A stretch of DNA of 64,000 nucleotides from JBFHFS01 sp041583495. GTDB lineage: Bacteria > Bacteroidota > Bacteroidia > Bacteroidales > Marinilabiliaceae. The position numbers and the translations under genes are program-made. Shown here piece after piece: positions 37,726-46,631 of this stretch; positions within the stretch are counted from its first letter, which is position 1, and the number at the start of each line of letters is the position of its first letter. The DNA lies in contig JBFHFS010000005.1 of assembly GCA_041583495.1 (NCBI GenBank), positions 1 through 64,000 of the forward strand, in the 5' to 3' direction. Under the pieces are notes generated by a model. It worked only from the letters and a program-made list of their open reading frames with translations, had not been told where the DNA came from and ran no database searches.

Positions 37726-39498
37726 ATGAAAAAAATAGTAACGATCATACTAGCTTCAATATTGATTATTTCCTGTGATGATTACCTGGTCCCCAGTTCT
37801 TCTTCTGTTTATTCAGAAGACATGACTTTTTCCAATCTTGATTTTGCAGAAAAAGCGGTTAACGGGGTATATCAAATATTAACAGCTGATCAACTTTATA
37901 ACTATGGAATTGGGTGGTTTAAGGTAGACAGTGATATAGAATTTGTTACGGGTGCCAGTGATGGTAGTTTTAATGACGTTTCTCATTTGGCAGCGACCGA
38001 AAATGCATCAATCCTAAGTCGTGTGTGGACACAATATTTCATAGGAATTGAAAGGGCCAATGTATGTATAAAAAACTTACCTGAAAGCCCTATGTGGACA
38101 AATGAAAATGCAGATAAAGCCAAACTTTTATATGGTGAGGCTATAGCTTTAAGGGCATTTTTGTATTTTGATTGTATACGTTATTGGGGGGATATACCTT
38201 TTTCAACGGAACCCCAAAATGAAGAAGATTTGTATTCCTATAAAACAGATCGCGATTCGATTTATGAATACCTGATACAGGATCTAAAGGATGTGGAGGA
38301 TTTTGTGCCTTGGATGTCTGAAACAGGTAATTCTACACGAATTACTAAAGGTTTTGTAAAAGGGTTACGTGCCCGTATGGCATTGGCTTATGCGGGTTTT
38401 TCCCTTCGAAACAAAACATTTGAAACGCGTAGGGGTAGATACTGGGAAGATTATTACAAGGTTGCCAACCAGGAATGTAAAGAGATTATTGAAAGTGCAG
38501 AACATGCATTGAATCCAAGTTTTGAAGGTGTATTTAAAACCATACATGAGTATTCTATGGACTTGACCTATCGGGAAGTACTTTATGAAGTTGGGATGTC
38601 CCGTTTGAATGGCGGGAGATGTTTAGGTTATGTAGCAGGTATGTATTCTAATGGCTCTACCTTTGGAAGTGGTGGAGGAACGTTTAAAACTTCCCCAGCT
38701 TACTATTATTCTTTTGAGAATAAAGACTTACGCAGAAATGTTAGTGTTGAATTATATCGATATATTGATGCTAAACAAACACTTATGTCGCCAACCTATT
38801 TATTATATCCAAGTAAATGGAGAAGGGCTTGGTTAGATCCTAATATGGGAGGAGATATGGCTAACACTCAACATTTGGGATTGAATTGGCCAATTATGCG
38901 CTATTCTGATATCCTTTTAATGTATGCTGAAACTGAGAATGAGATTAACAATGGTCCTACCCAGGCGGCAAAAGATGCTTTAGCTCTGGTTAGGCAAAGG
39001 GCTTTTGAGGAAATGTATTGGGATGAAAATGTCACTCAGTACATTGCTTCCATTTCAGGCAGTAAAGAAGATTTCTTTAATGCCATAGTTGATGAAAGGG
39101 CTTGGGAGTTTGGAGGCGAATTTATGCGTAAAGATGATTTAATCCGGTGGAATTTATTCGGGACAAAAGTCAATGAGATGAAAGAGGATTATATAAAAAT
39201 AATACATGGTGAATTATATCCAGATAAGGTATCTAATTATATATTCTGGAAGAATAACGGGAATGAAATTGATATTTTAAATCCAGACAAAGTTTTACCT
39301 GATGCCCAACAGACGGGATATACCCGTTCTACCTGGTATCCTAAGTTATCACAGGGCTCTATCGATAATATTCAGAAATCCCTTGATTATGTTGCTAATG
39401 GATATGATCCTGTTAAAAACAACCACCTATTATATATAGAAAATTCTATTATTTCTGCAAGTAGGGGGACACTTAGCAATGATCAAATTCCTGAATAA
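37726..39498 (+). CDS. SusD-family glycan-binding lipoprotein
   Basis: A 590-residue lipoprotein with a normal signal (ASILIISC, Cys17). SusD/RagB features: LRAFLYFDCIRYWGDIPF, YKTDRDSIYEYLIQDL, LRARMALAYAGF, MRYSDILLMYAETENEI and VDERAWEFGGEFMRKDDLIRW. It caps the preceding SusC barrel on the cell surface and selects the glycan. The C-terminal ~90 residues, with repeated aromatic and Asn-rich stretches, are longer than in the SusD at 23,518. Operon position: 11 bases after SusC and 30 bases before the SusE-like gene. Confidence 0.92.
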   Translation: MKKIVTIILASILIISCDDYLVPSSSSVYSEDMTFSNLDFAEKAVNGVYQILTADQLYNYGIGWFKVDSDIEFVTGASDGSFNDVSHLAATENASILSRVWTQYFIGIERANVCIKNLPESPMWTNENADKAKLLYGEAIALRAFLYFDCIRYWGDIPFSTEPQNEEDLYSYKTDRDSIYEYLIQDLKDVEDFVPWMSETGNSTRITKGFVKGLRARMALAYAGFSLRNKTFETRRGRYWEDYYKVANQECKEIIESAEHALNPSFEGVFKTIHEYSMDLTYREVLYEVGMSRLNGGRCLGYVAGMYSNGSTFGSGGGTFKTSPAYYYSFENKDLRRNVSVELYRYIDAKQTLMSPTYLLYPSKWRRAWLDPNMGGDMANTQHLGLNWPIMRYSDILLMYAETENEINNGPTQAAKDALALVRQRAFEEMYWDENVTQYIASISGSKEDFFNAIVDERAWEFGGEFMRKDDLIRWNLFGTKVNEMKEDYIKIIHGELYPDKVSNYIFWKNNGNEIDILNPDKVLPDAQQTGYTRSTWYPKLSQGSIDNIQKSLDYVANGYDPVKNNHLLYIENSIISASRGTLSNDQIPE

Positions 39499-39528
39499 AG
39501 AATTAGAAACGCTAAAACTTTTAAACGA

Positions 39529-40578
39529 ATGAAAAATCATAATAAATACAAGATATTTTTTCTCGCACTTTTGGTTGTCGGATTCATTATGCCTGGATGT
39601 GAGAAAGATGAAGAATTGTCCGATACGCCTGATCAGTTATTCCGGCCTATTTCATTTGCTGCTGCGGTAAATGGTGTTGATATCAATTTTTCATGGGTTC
39701 CAATAGCAAATGCTAAATATATTCTTGAGATCAGTAAAGATAGTTTATTATTTACCAATGAACTTCAACAAATAGAAATTCTGGATTCTATAGAATATAG
39801 ATGGGAGAATTTAGTTAGCCGAACCCAGTACTCAGCCAGGATTAAGGCAGTGAGCAAGGATGGTTCGGTAAAGGATTCAGGTTACCGTATGTTAACATTT
39901 AAAACCGGGGTTGAGAATATATTCTTTGCTGTATCAACTGAATCTGTTGGACTCGATTATGTCAAAATTGAATGGAATAAGGAGAAAATTGCGGATAAAA
40001 TAGTTGTAAGTGATCAGGATAGTACTGTTCTACAGACTGTAATGCTGACCAGCGATCATATTGAAACCGGAGAATTATTGCTTGAAAACTTAGAGGTAGG
40101 GACAAAGTATATATTCCAGGTATTTAATGGAGAAATATTAAGAGGAACCACATCTGTACGGACATATGCATTAAATTATACAGTAGAATTAGATTATACA
40201 TCTAACGCTGGGTGGAAAGAGTTAGGAACTTATTATCTTTTGGCAAACTCAGGAGCATTTACCCGAATAAGAAATGATGGTACTTCCGGTCATGTTATAG
40301 CAGACGCGTTTAAATTTACCAAAGGGGATTATGAAATTATAGTTGATAATTTAGATGAAGGTGTTTCTCTGGTTGGGTCATGGACTGCCAGTAGTTTTAA
40401 TCCCACACATTTTGGAGATAATTATTTTCATGATGGAAATGGAGGAAAAGGAGAAAAAAGCATTACCTATACTCCTGTGTTGCCGGAATCCGGTGCTTGG
40501 ACGGTTTCAATATTTTCCTATAGTTCAGCTACCCTTGCTAATAATGCCCCAGTAGATATTTATGCGGGAGATATTTAA
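39529..40578 (+). CDS. SusE-like surface lipoprotein with fibronectin and golvesin-type segments
   Basis: A 349-residue lipoprotein (IMPGC, Cys24). Two fibronectin-III-like domains (about 38-125 and 130-220) are followed by golvesin-type carbohydrate-binding sequence in unusual order. First comes the second half of the domain (GWKELGTYYLL with GHVIADAFKF). Then comes the first half of another (IIVDNLDEGVSLVGSW, ITYTPVLPESGAWTVSIF, NNAPVDIY), after which the protein stops (AGDI). The domain normally continues with a strand of the GGWNLLGTY kind, so the last one looks cut short or the repeat is circularly permuted. Likely a surface glycan-binding partner of SusCD. It ends the operon; a 9-base-pair hairpin follows. 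Confidence 0.7.
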   Translation: MKNHNKYKIFFLALLVVGFIMPGCEKDEELSDTPDQLFRPISFAAAVNGVDINFSWVPIANAKYILEISKDSLLFTNELQQIEILDSIEYRWENLVSRTQYSARIKAVSKDGSVKDSGYRMLTFKTGVENIFFAVSTESVGLDYVKIEWNKEKIADKIVVSDQDSTVLQTVMLTSDHIETGELLLENLEVGTKYIFQVFNGEILRGTTSVRTYALNYTVELDYTSNAGWKELGTYYLLANSGAFTRIRNDGTSGHVIADAFKFTKGDYEIIVDNLDEGVSLVGSWTASSFNPTHFGDNYFHDGNGGKGEKSITYTPVLPESGAWTVSIFSYSSATLANNAPVDIYAGDI

Positions 40579-40625
40579 GTAGTTATTAGTTTTAAGGGCT
40601 TAACTTAGAAATAAAGAGATAATAA

Positions 40626-40652
40626 GTAAGGGGAGGATTCCACTCCCCTTAC
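40626..40652 (+). terminator. Hairpin terminator after the SusC/SusD/SusE operon
   Basis: A perfect 9-base stem, GTAAGGGGA and TCCCCTTAC, with a 9-base loop lies 48 bases after the SusE-like stop codon. No long T-run follows directly. A copy with a mismatched arm lies at 44,958-44,984. Confidence 0.6.
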
Positions 40653-40674
40653 TAGTTCAATAAAATACTAAATC

Positions 40675-41071
40675 ATGATGGAAAAAAATCTGGATTATTT
40701 TATTTCTTTTTTTTTATTATCAGTGTTGTACTGGTCAGCTATATGTCTGATGATAAGGCGGCAAATGGGCGCAAGCCAATTGGAGAAAATGCAGCTATTA
40801 CTCGTTCAATCGATGTCTCAAAAAACTTTCGTGAATTTCCAAAATTAGCCGGCTATTAGGAATACGTCTTTACAAAAAGTCACTACTCCTGTTATCCCAA
40901 AAGTTGCTGAAGACTCATTTGGGAAAGCCAGAATCGTGCGATGTTGGCTGAACTTAGATGAGATGTGGGATTACAGAACACATAAGTACAATTTTAACTT
41001 TCAGATTGGGGTAGATAAGTATAAAGATATTGAAGAAAAATTTCGGGAATCATGGAACTGGGAGGTCGAAT
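40675..41071 (+). pseudogene. 5' fragment of the clan GH-A glycosidase gene, frameshifted
   Basis: Copy of the first ~130 codons of the gene at 45,007. One A is missing from the A-run after the start, which shifts the frame, and an extra base changes GGTTATTGG to GGCTATTAGG. Downstream codons such as RCWLNLDEMWDYRTHKYNF are still readable in the restored frame. The homology ends at 41,071 where a beta-helix gene fragment is joined. Not functional. Confidence 0.85.
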
Positions 41072-41086
41072 TTTTTAAGCAGATAA

Positions 41087-41386
41087 AAAAAAAGATACAT
41101 TTATTTTTGGCCTCCTGAAGGAAAACAGGATGCACGCTTTGAGATAGCTCAGTCTAAAAATTTAATATCGCTGAATGGTGTATCTAATGTGAGGATTGAA
41201 GGGTTCGTTTTTGAAAATTGTCGTAATTGTGCGTTAACGATTAATGAAGGAGAACAAATTAAAATTATTCGGTGTATAATTCGAAATACAGGAAATCAGG
41301 CAATAAAAGTTAATGGTTCTCACAACCGTATTGCTGGTTGTGAAATATACAATACGGGGAGCAGAGGAGTGTTTGTCTGCTTTTAG
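41087..41386 (+). pseudogene. Internal fragment of a beta-helix (GH141-like) gene
   Basis: The frame has no own start. It opens with YIYFWPPEGKQD and continues as beta-helix rungs: NLISLNGVSNVRIEGFVFEN, then RNCALTINEG, IKIIRCIIRNTGNQAIKVNG, NRIAGCEIYNTGSRGVF, and stops. The order and the WPP segment align with residues ~300-385 of the beta-helix protein at 10,139, so it is a middle piece of a third member. Both flanks are lost: it is joined upstream to the broken clan GH-A fragment. Confidence 0.75.
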
Positions 41387-41461
41387 TTTACCTCAATAAA
41401 AAGTAAGACGTGGGTAATATTTGCTGTCATTAAAAGAGATCAAATAACTCATTTCAATTTT

Positions 41462-42808
41462 ATGAAAACAAAATTATTGTTGATATCATTAATAGGAACG
41501 CTATTAAAATCTTGTGTGCAAACTGAGCAGATAGGTCCAACAGAGGCTCAACAGAAATGGGCAGAAGCAGAAATCGGAGCCATGTTCCATCTGGATGTGC
41601 AGGTGTTTGAGCCAGAATACAAGTGGAGAGAAACAAGGGACTATCAACCCGATCCTTCCGTTTTTAATCCCAAAAAGCTGGATACTGATCAATGGATAAA
41701 AGCGGCTAAGTCAGCGGGGGCAACTTATGCTGTTTTGGTTGCCAAACATTGCAGCGGCTTCAGTCTGTGGCCAACTAAAGCCCACGAATACAGTGTGAAA
41801 AACTCTCCATGGAAGAATGGCGAAGGAGATATTGTTAAAGATTTTATTGCTTCATGCAAAAAATACGATGTAAAACCCGGGCTATATGCAAGTGCTTCAG
41901 CTAATGCATATTTCCATGTGGATAATCCGGGATTGGTGTTGTCCGGCGACCCGGAAGAACAAAAAAGATACAATGAAATTGTAAAAAAACAGCTGACCGA
42001 GCTGTGGACACAATATGGCGAATTGTTCGAGATTTGGTTCGATGGCGGCGTATTGCCACCCGAAAACGGGGGGATTGATATGCGGAGTTTGGTAGAAAAA
42101 TATCAACCTGATGCAGTTGCATTTAATGGTCCCTACGGATATATCAATAACATCCGTTGGGTTGGGAATGAAAAAGGCGTAGCAGCTTATCCCTGCTGGT
42201 CGAGGGCAGACTCAGCCAAAACGGCATCAGGGTTAATCCTGGTCAAAGGGTTGAACGGCAACCCTGATGGACAATTTTGGTGCCCGGGTGAAGCTGATTT
42301 CGCTTTAAGAAAACATGCTTTTCAGGGAGGCTGGTTCTGGCATGAAGGGGAAGAAAATACCATCAGAAGTGTGGATGATTTGATGGAACGTTACGTCCAA
42401 ACCGTTGGAAGGAATACCAACATGTTACTTGGAGTGGTCATTGATGATCGGGGATTGATACCGGACGCAGATGTTCAACGGCTTGCTGAATTTGGGCATG
42501 AAGTAAAAAAACAATTTGCGAACCCATTAGGAGGGACTAAGGGAAAGGGCAATGTTTTTACCATTGATCTTGAATCTCCTCAGCTAGTTAATTTCGTGGT
42601 AATTGAAGAAGATATTTCTAAAGGGGAACGTGTCAGGGAATATCATCTGTATGGTAAAGAAAACAATGAATGGCATTTGCTTAACGAAGGAAGCTGTATC
42701 GGGCATAAGAGAATAGAGGAGATTAATCAGAAAATGTTTTCTTCAATAAAACTTAAAATTGCAAAATCTGAGAAAATGCCATTCATAAAACAGATGACAT
42801 GCTACTAA
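41462..42808 (+). CDS. GH29 alpha-L-fucosidase-like lipoprotein
   Basis: A 448-residue protein with a lipoprotein-like signal (TLLKSC, Cys18). The GH29 pattern is present but altered: AEIGAMFHLDVQVF stands where most members have GLF.HWG, and LVAKHCSGFSLWP replaces KHHDGF (Cys for the second His, Ser for Asp). The nucleophile strand is FEIWFDGGVLPP with D194. The DKFWCPGEAD-like segment (GQFWCPGEADF) and the C-terminal discoidin-like tail (VNFVVIEEDISKGERV) match the GH29-B type seen at 47,501. The changes around the fucose-binding His residues hint at a different sugar or reduced activity. Confidence 0.75.
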   Translation: MKTKLLLISLIGTLLKSCVQTEQIGPTEAQQKWAEAEIGAMFHLDVQVFEPEYKWRETRDYQPDPSVFNPKKLDTDQWIKAAKSAGATYAVLVAKHCSGFSLWPTKAHEYSVKNSPWKNGEGDIVKDFIASCKKYDVKPGLYASASANAYFHVDNPGLVLSGDPEEQKRYNEIVKKQLTELWTQYGELFEIWFDGGVLPPENGGIDMRSLVEKYQPDAVAFNGPYGYINNIRWVGNEKGVAAYPCWSRADSAKTASGLILVKGLNGNPDGQFWCPGEADFALRKHAFQGGWFWHEGEENTIRSVDDLMERYVQTVGRNTNMLLGVVIDDRGLIPDADVQRLAEFGHEVKKQFANPLGGTKGKGNVFTIDLESPQLVNFVVIEEDISKGERVREYHLYGKENNEWHLLNEGSCIGHKRIEEINQKMFSSIKLKIAKSEKMPFIKQMTCY

Positions 42809-42844
42809 TCATTAACTCTGAATTAAACAATTAAAATCTTTAAG

Positions 42845-44281
42845 ATGAAAAAAATAATTTTGCTTTTCTGTTTTTTTATTTTCATAAATAGCTTTGTTTT
42901 TGCACAAAATAAGTACCGTAGCTGGGATGTTTATAAGTATTCCGGACCTGGCTTAAAACAAATCGGCTGGCTGGAAACCAAACACTCATCCGAAATAAAA
43001 TCTTCCTCATGGTCGGTGGGTTGTGAAACACTTGATCGGGATTATGCCGATTTTAGTATTTACAAAGATTATGTTGGTGAACTTGGAGTAAAATATGGTC
43101 GTTTGCAAAGCGGCTGGGCAAAGTGTGAACCACAGAAAGGCATATATAACTTTGAGTGGCTCGATGAATGTGTGTATGGTCTTGATGAGCAATCAGTAGA
43201 ACCCTGGATTTGTTTGTGTTACGGAAATCCAATTTATAAATCAGAATTTCGTTTGGGAGCCAAAATATTTTCCGATCAGGAAACCATGGATGGCTGGCTG
43301 AACTATGTGGAAGCAATTGTAAAGCGATATAAAGGTGTGGTGAATAAATGGGAGGTTTGGAATGAACCAAACGGCGGAAAAGGAAGCTCCACTGAATATG
43401 CGAATTTGTTGATAAAAACGGCCGAAGTAATTAAAGCAACCGATCCAGAGGCTAAAGTCATAGGATTTGCCTTGGCAGGTATGGCACATGGGTTTGCAGA
43501 GGAAGTTTTGAAAATATTAAAAGAAAAAGAAAAACTGGACCTCGTAGATTACCTGACTTATCATCCCTATACCAGAAATCCGGATGACAGCTATGCCAGT
43601 GTCGAAAAATTAGAAGCAATAAAAAATCGTTACAATCCAAATATTCAATTATTTCAGGGAGAAAATGGTTGTCCCTCACAATTGGAATGGGGACATGCGC
43701 TTGCAGATTATCCCTGGACCGAAATTAGTCAGGCTAAATGGTTAATGCGGCGGATGGCCGGAGACCGTGCGCGTGATATTTGGACCTCTATTTTTACAAT
43801 AATCGATTTACAGTATTATAATATGCTTCAATCTTTTGGACTAATACGTGCTGATGCGCAACACAAGATTGTTTACAAACGCCCTTCATATTATGGTGTG
43901 CAACACATGGTAAGTTTTTTTGACGATTCAGTGAAGCCCGTTGATGAACTGAAACATTCGTCCAATGCTTATAGAGAATTAAGTGTAGCCGGATTTAAGA
44001 AATATGATTCTACGCTTGCTTTGGTTTGGTATAAAGACCAAATACCCGGAGATGAAATGAAGTGGGATCTAATAACTTTGACTATTAAAAATAATAATTT
44101 TCAAGACCCGGTTGTCGTGGAAATGATTTCAGGAAAAGTGTTCGAAATCGATAAATCAGATTGGGAAAATAAAGGGGGAGACGTAGTGTTTAAAAATCTT
44201 CCGGTTTGGGACAGCGTAATGATGATTGTGGAACGTTCTCAGGTCTCGATGAACGCTAAAGATATTGATGGGGCCAACTAA
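42845..44281 (+). CDS. Secreted clan GH-A glycosidase, GH39-like
   Basis: A 478-residue protein with a signal peptide of about 20 residues (SFVFAQ). The (beta/alpha)8 features are clear: VKYGRLQSGWAKCEP, NKWEVWNEPN with acid/base candidate E174, and IQLFQGENGCPS with nucleophile candidate E273, about 100 residues apart as in clan GH-A. A small C-terminal beta domain (about 390-470) completes it. GH39 (beta-xylosidase, iduronidase) is the nearest family by pattern, but GH5/GH30-like alternatives cannot be excluded by eye. Located 36 bases after the GH29-like gene, so probably co-transcribed with it. Confidence 0.72.
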   Translation: MKKIILLFCFFIFINSFVFAQNKYRSWDVYKYSGPGLKQIGWLETKHSSEIKSSSWSVGCETLDRDYADFSIYKDYVGELGVKYGRLQSGWAKCEPQKGIYNFEWLDECVYGLDEQSVEPWICLCYGNPIYKSEFRLGAKIFSDQETMDGWLNYVEAIVKRYKGVVNKWEVWNEPNGGKGSSTEYANLLIKTAEVIKATDPEAKVIGFALAGMAHGFAEEVLKILKEKEKLDLVDYLTYHPYTRNPDDSYASVEKLEAIKNRYNPNIQLFQGENGCPSQLEWGHALADYPWTEISQAKWLMRRMAGDRARDIWTSIFTIIDLQYYNMLQSFGLIRADAQHKIVYKRPSYYGVQHMVSFFDDSVKPVDELKHSSNAYRELSVAGFKKYDSTLALVWYKDQIPGDEMKWDLITLTIKNNNFQDPVVVEMISGKVFEIDKSDWENKGGDVVFKNLPVWDSVMMIVERSQVSMNAKDIDGAN

Positions 44282-44295
44282 ACAAAACTTATGAT

Positions 44296-44540
44296 AGGAC
44301 AAAAAAAAGAACCGTATTGTTCTTTGCTTTGTGTATGTCAGCTTTATTTTTAAATGCACAAAAAGTTGACAGTGACCTGCCAACCGATAAAAAGTGGAAG
44401 TTGGTTTGGAACGATGAATTCAACGGAAATACTTTGGATACCACCAAATGGGGATTTCGGCTGCATATTATGCAAACCCGGCATACCACCTATACCGATG
44501 ACGCGAATGAATTTGACGGGAAAGGTAATCTATATTGCTG
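44296..44540 (+). pseudogene. 5' fragment of the GH16 gene
   Basis: Close copy of the first ~80 codons of the GH16 gene at 46,632, from KRTV-like codons through FRLHIMQTRHTTY and EFDGKGNL, after which the sequence diverges and a stop follows. The ATG that precedes it is in another frame. Lies directly behind the GH39-like gene and in front of a broken regulator copy. Confidence 0.88.
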
Positions 44541-44657
44541 CTCTTTATTGTTTTAACATAATGCTTTTTTGCTGATTTAAGATCAATTAACCAGTTGATA
44601 TTTCTATTTGAAGGGTCAATAAAGTCTTAGATTAATAAAAAGATAAGCTGCTTCTTG

Positions 44658-44717
44658 CATAAGCTGCCTTTATACCGTCACTTGAGAGTTCATGTCTATT
44701 TTTATCTTTGGTTCCAT
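44658..44717 (-). pseudogene. 5' remnant of the GntR-type regulator gene
   Basis: On the minus strand the sequence reads MEPKIKIDMNSQVTV, a stop, then RQLM, against MEPKIKIDKSSQEPV then YKQLI in the intact regulator. The codon equivalent to Tyr is now TAA, and the similarity ends within ~20 codons. Together with the neighbouring operator it is a decayed copy of the regulator/promoter junction at 34,290-34,450. Confidence 0.75.
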
Positions 44718-44749
44718 GTAAATTTATGTGTTAAAAAAAAGGAATGTTT

Positions 44750-44828
44750 TTGCAGAATAAAATATGTGTCCTATATTTAAACCACACCACACAACAGCAT
44801 CTATGGTTGCTTTGTTGTAGTGTGGTGC
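44750..44828 (+). promoter_or_regulatory. Promoter and GntR operator, site 2
   Basis: TTG at 44,750 and TATATTTA at 44,772 are 19 bases apart. The operator follows at once: ACACCACAC (44,784-44,792), a 27-base spacer and GTGTGGTGC (44,820-44,828). Spacing and arms match site 1 except for the last base. It faces the intact clan GH-A, GH16 and GH29 genes downstream and probably controls them. The ~100 bases after it contain no intact gene; a degenerate copy of the operon-end hairpin lies at 44,958-44,984. Confidence 0.75.
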
Positions 44829-44929
44829 AAATATAACTTAATTATAAAACTGAGAATAAATGAGAAAAGGGAACTTAACGCACCATCCTGATACTTGTTC
44901 GGATTCCAAATTTTAGAATATTTAATATC

Positions 44930-45403
44930 TTAACAATTAGGAATAAAGAGATAATAAGTAAGGGGAGGATTCCACTTCTCTTACCAGTTCAATAAAATAC
45001 TAAATCATGATGGAAAAAAAATCTGGATTATTTTATTTCTTTTTTTTTATTATCAGTGTTGTACTGGTCAGCTATATGTCTGATGATAAGGCGGCAAATG
45101 GGCGCAAGCCAATTGGAGAAAATGCAGTAATTACTCGTACAATCGATGTCTCAAAAAACTATCGTGAATTTCCAAAATTAGCCGGTTATTGGAATACGTC
45201 TTTACAAAAAGCCACTATTCCTGTTATCGCAAAAGTTGCTGAAGACTCATTTGGGAAAGCCAAAATCGTGCGATGTTGGCTGAACTTAGATGAGATGTGG
45301 GATTACAGAACACATAAGTACAATTTTAACTTTCAGATTGGGGTAGATAAGTATAAAGATATTCAAGAAAAATTTCGGGAATCATGGAACTGGGAGGTGG
45401 AAT
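44930..45403 (+). repeat. Intact partner of the duplicated segment at 40,600
   Basis: This copy leads into a complete gene at 45,007. It includes the 9-base hairpin (44,958-44,984), here with one mismatched pair. The hairpin normally ends the SusC/SusD/SusE operon, so its presence upstream of this gene is a trace of a lost SusE-like gene. The copies match over about 470 bases with scattered substitutions. Confidence 0.85.
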
Positions 45404-46557
45404 CTCCTATTCATTATTATGACTATTTGAGGGCTTTTAGTACCCATAGTGAAGAAATTCTTTTAAACATTCGTCGGTATGAAAGAGATATCCTGGACAA
45501 AAAGATCCCGGTCTCAGTTCATGATTATAAGATGATTATCAAAGAAGGATTAAAGCATTACAAAAAATTATGTCCCAATATTAAATACGTTCAAATTGGG
45601 AATGAATACAATGGGGAAAGTTTTATGAAAGCCACCGAAAATGAATATTACCCATTTTACAGAATCGGATATGAGGCTGTAAATGAGGTAAATGATGATT
45701 TGGGACTTAAGGGTAATGACCGGATATTAATAGGAATGTCACCTCCGGCTGGAAGAACAGAAGAGAGACTGGGCCGTCTTTTCAATTTGTATAAAAATGA
45801 TGCTTCAAAAACGAAAAGGCTGGATTTCATTTCCTGGCATGAATACGGGATTCCAATACCTTCAACAGCCAATCGTGAAAAAGAAATAAAATCCTTACTT
45901 AAGGAGAATAGTCTTCCTGAAAATATTCCATTCTTTATCTCAGAACATCAACCATATCATGGAAGTTATAAGGACAATCAGTTAGACCATCATATGCTGA
46001 ATGCATCGCATTTACCCAAATCGCTTTATTATACAAGTTTATATAGTCCTCAGGTTAATGTATTTCCGTGGGTTTTGTATCATAACCAGGAAATACAAAC
46101 TAAGTTTATGTATTTCTCTGGCCCTAACGAGGTTGAAACAAAAGAAAGTGAGATAAAGATGTTACCTCTGGGCTGTTCTGTGAAATTTTTAAGCATGTTG
46201 GAGGGTGTAGAAATTGAGATAAATAATTCGATAGATGGGAACGATTTGGTGCTGGCAGCTTTTAATAAGAATAAACTAGTGGTTGAAGCAATTAATTACG
46301 ATACCGTTAGAAATGTAAATCTGTCGATAGGTAATCTTCAAAAGATATTCCCAAACTTTCAAGGGGAAACGTTGCAAATAAAAAAATATCTTATCGATTC
46401 AGCTCATAGTAATTGTTTAACTACTCCAAATTATCCTGGAGGTATTGAACAAATAGAAGATTTGAGAATAAGACCGAAGAAAGGGAAAATGGAATTAAGG
46501 CACTTGTTACTCGAAAAGAATGGATTGGTTTTATGGGAAATTACTAAGGTTAAATAG
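45007..46557 (+). CDS. Secreted clan GH-A glycosidase, distant GH39-like
   Basis: A 516-residue protein with a strongly hydrophobic leader (FYFFFFIISVVLVSY). Barrel landmarks: RCWLNLDEMWDYRTHKYNF, KYVQIGNEYNGESF with acid/base candidate E200, LDFISWHEYG, and IPFFISEHQPYHG with nucleophile candidate E313. A beta domain closes the protein (about 400-516). Numbered family uncertain; GH39 is the nearest by layout. It is the gene whose first ~130 codons are duplicated at 40,675. It probably heads an operon with the GH16 (74-base gap) and GH29 (11-base gap) genes under operator site 2. Confidence 0.65.
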   Translation: MMEKKSGLFYFFFFIISVVLVSYMSDDKAANGRKPIGENAVITRTIDVSKNYREFPKLAGYWNTSLQKATIPVIAKVAEDSFGKAKIVRCWLNLDEMWDYRTHKYNFNFQIGVDKYKDIQEKFRESWNWEVESPIHYYDYLRAFSTHSEEILLNIRRYERDILDKKIPVSVHDYKMIIKEGLKHYKKLCPNIKYVQIGNEYNGESFMKATENEYYPFYRIGYEAVNEVNDDLGLKGNDRILIGMSPPAGRTEERLGRLFNLYKNDASKTKRLDFISWHEYGIPIPSTANREKEIKSLLKENSLPENIPFFISEHQPYHGSYKDNQLDHHMLNASHLPKSLYYTSLYSPQVNVFPWVLYHNQEIQTKFMYFSGPNEVETKESEIKMLPLGCSVKFLSMLEGVEIEINNSIDGNDLVLAAFNKNKLVVEAINYDTVRNVNLSIGNLQKIFPNFQGETLQIKKYLIDSAHSNCLTTPNYPGGIEQIEDLRIRPKKGKMELRHLLLEKNGLVLWEITKVK

Positions 46558-46631
46558 ATGGGCTCATTTGGCTTTATTTTTTTAGCAGATTAAAAAATAG
46601 ATGGATTTTTACCAATTTAATAACCATTATT

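Larger units (their letters stand above)
40600..41071 (+). repeat. Partial duplicate of 44,930-45,403
   Basis: About 470 bases match 44,930-45,403 closely in the same orientation. The match covers the end-of-operon hairpin, the leader and the first ~130 codons of the clan GH-A gene that is intact at 45,007. It breaks sharply after the codons for WNWEVE, where sequence of a beta-helix gene takes over. Confidence 0.85.
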
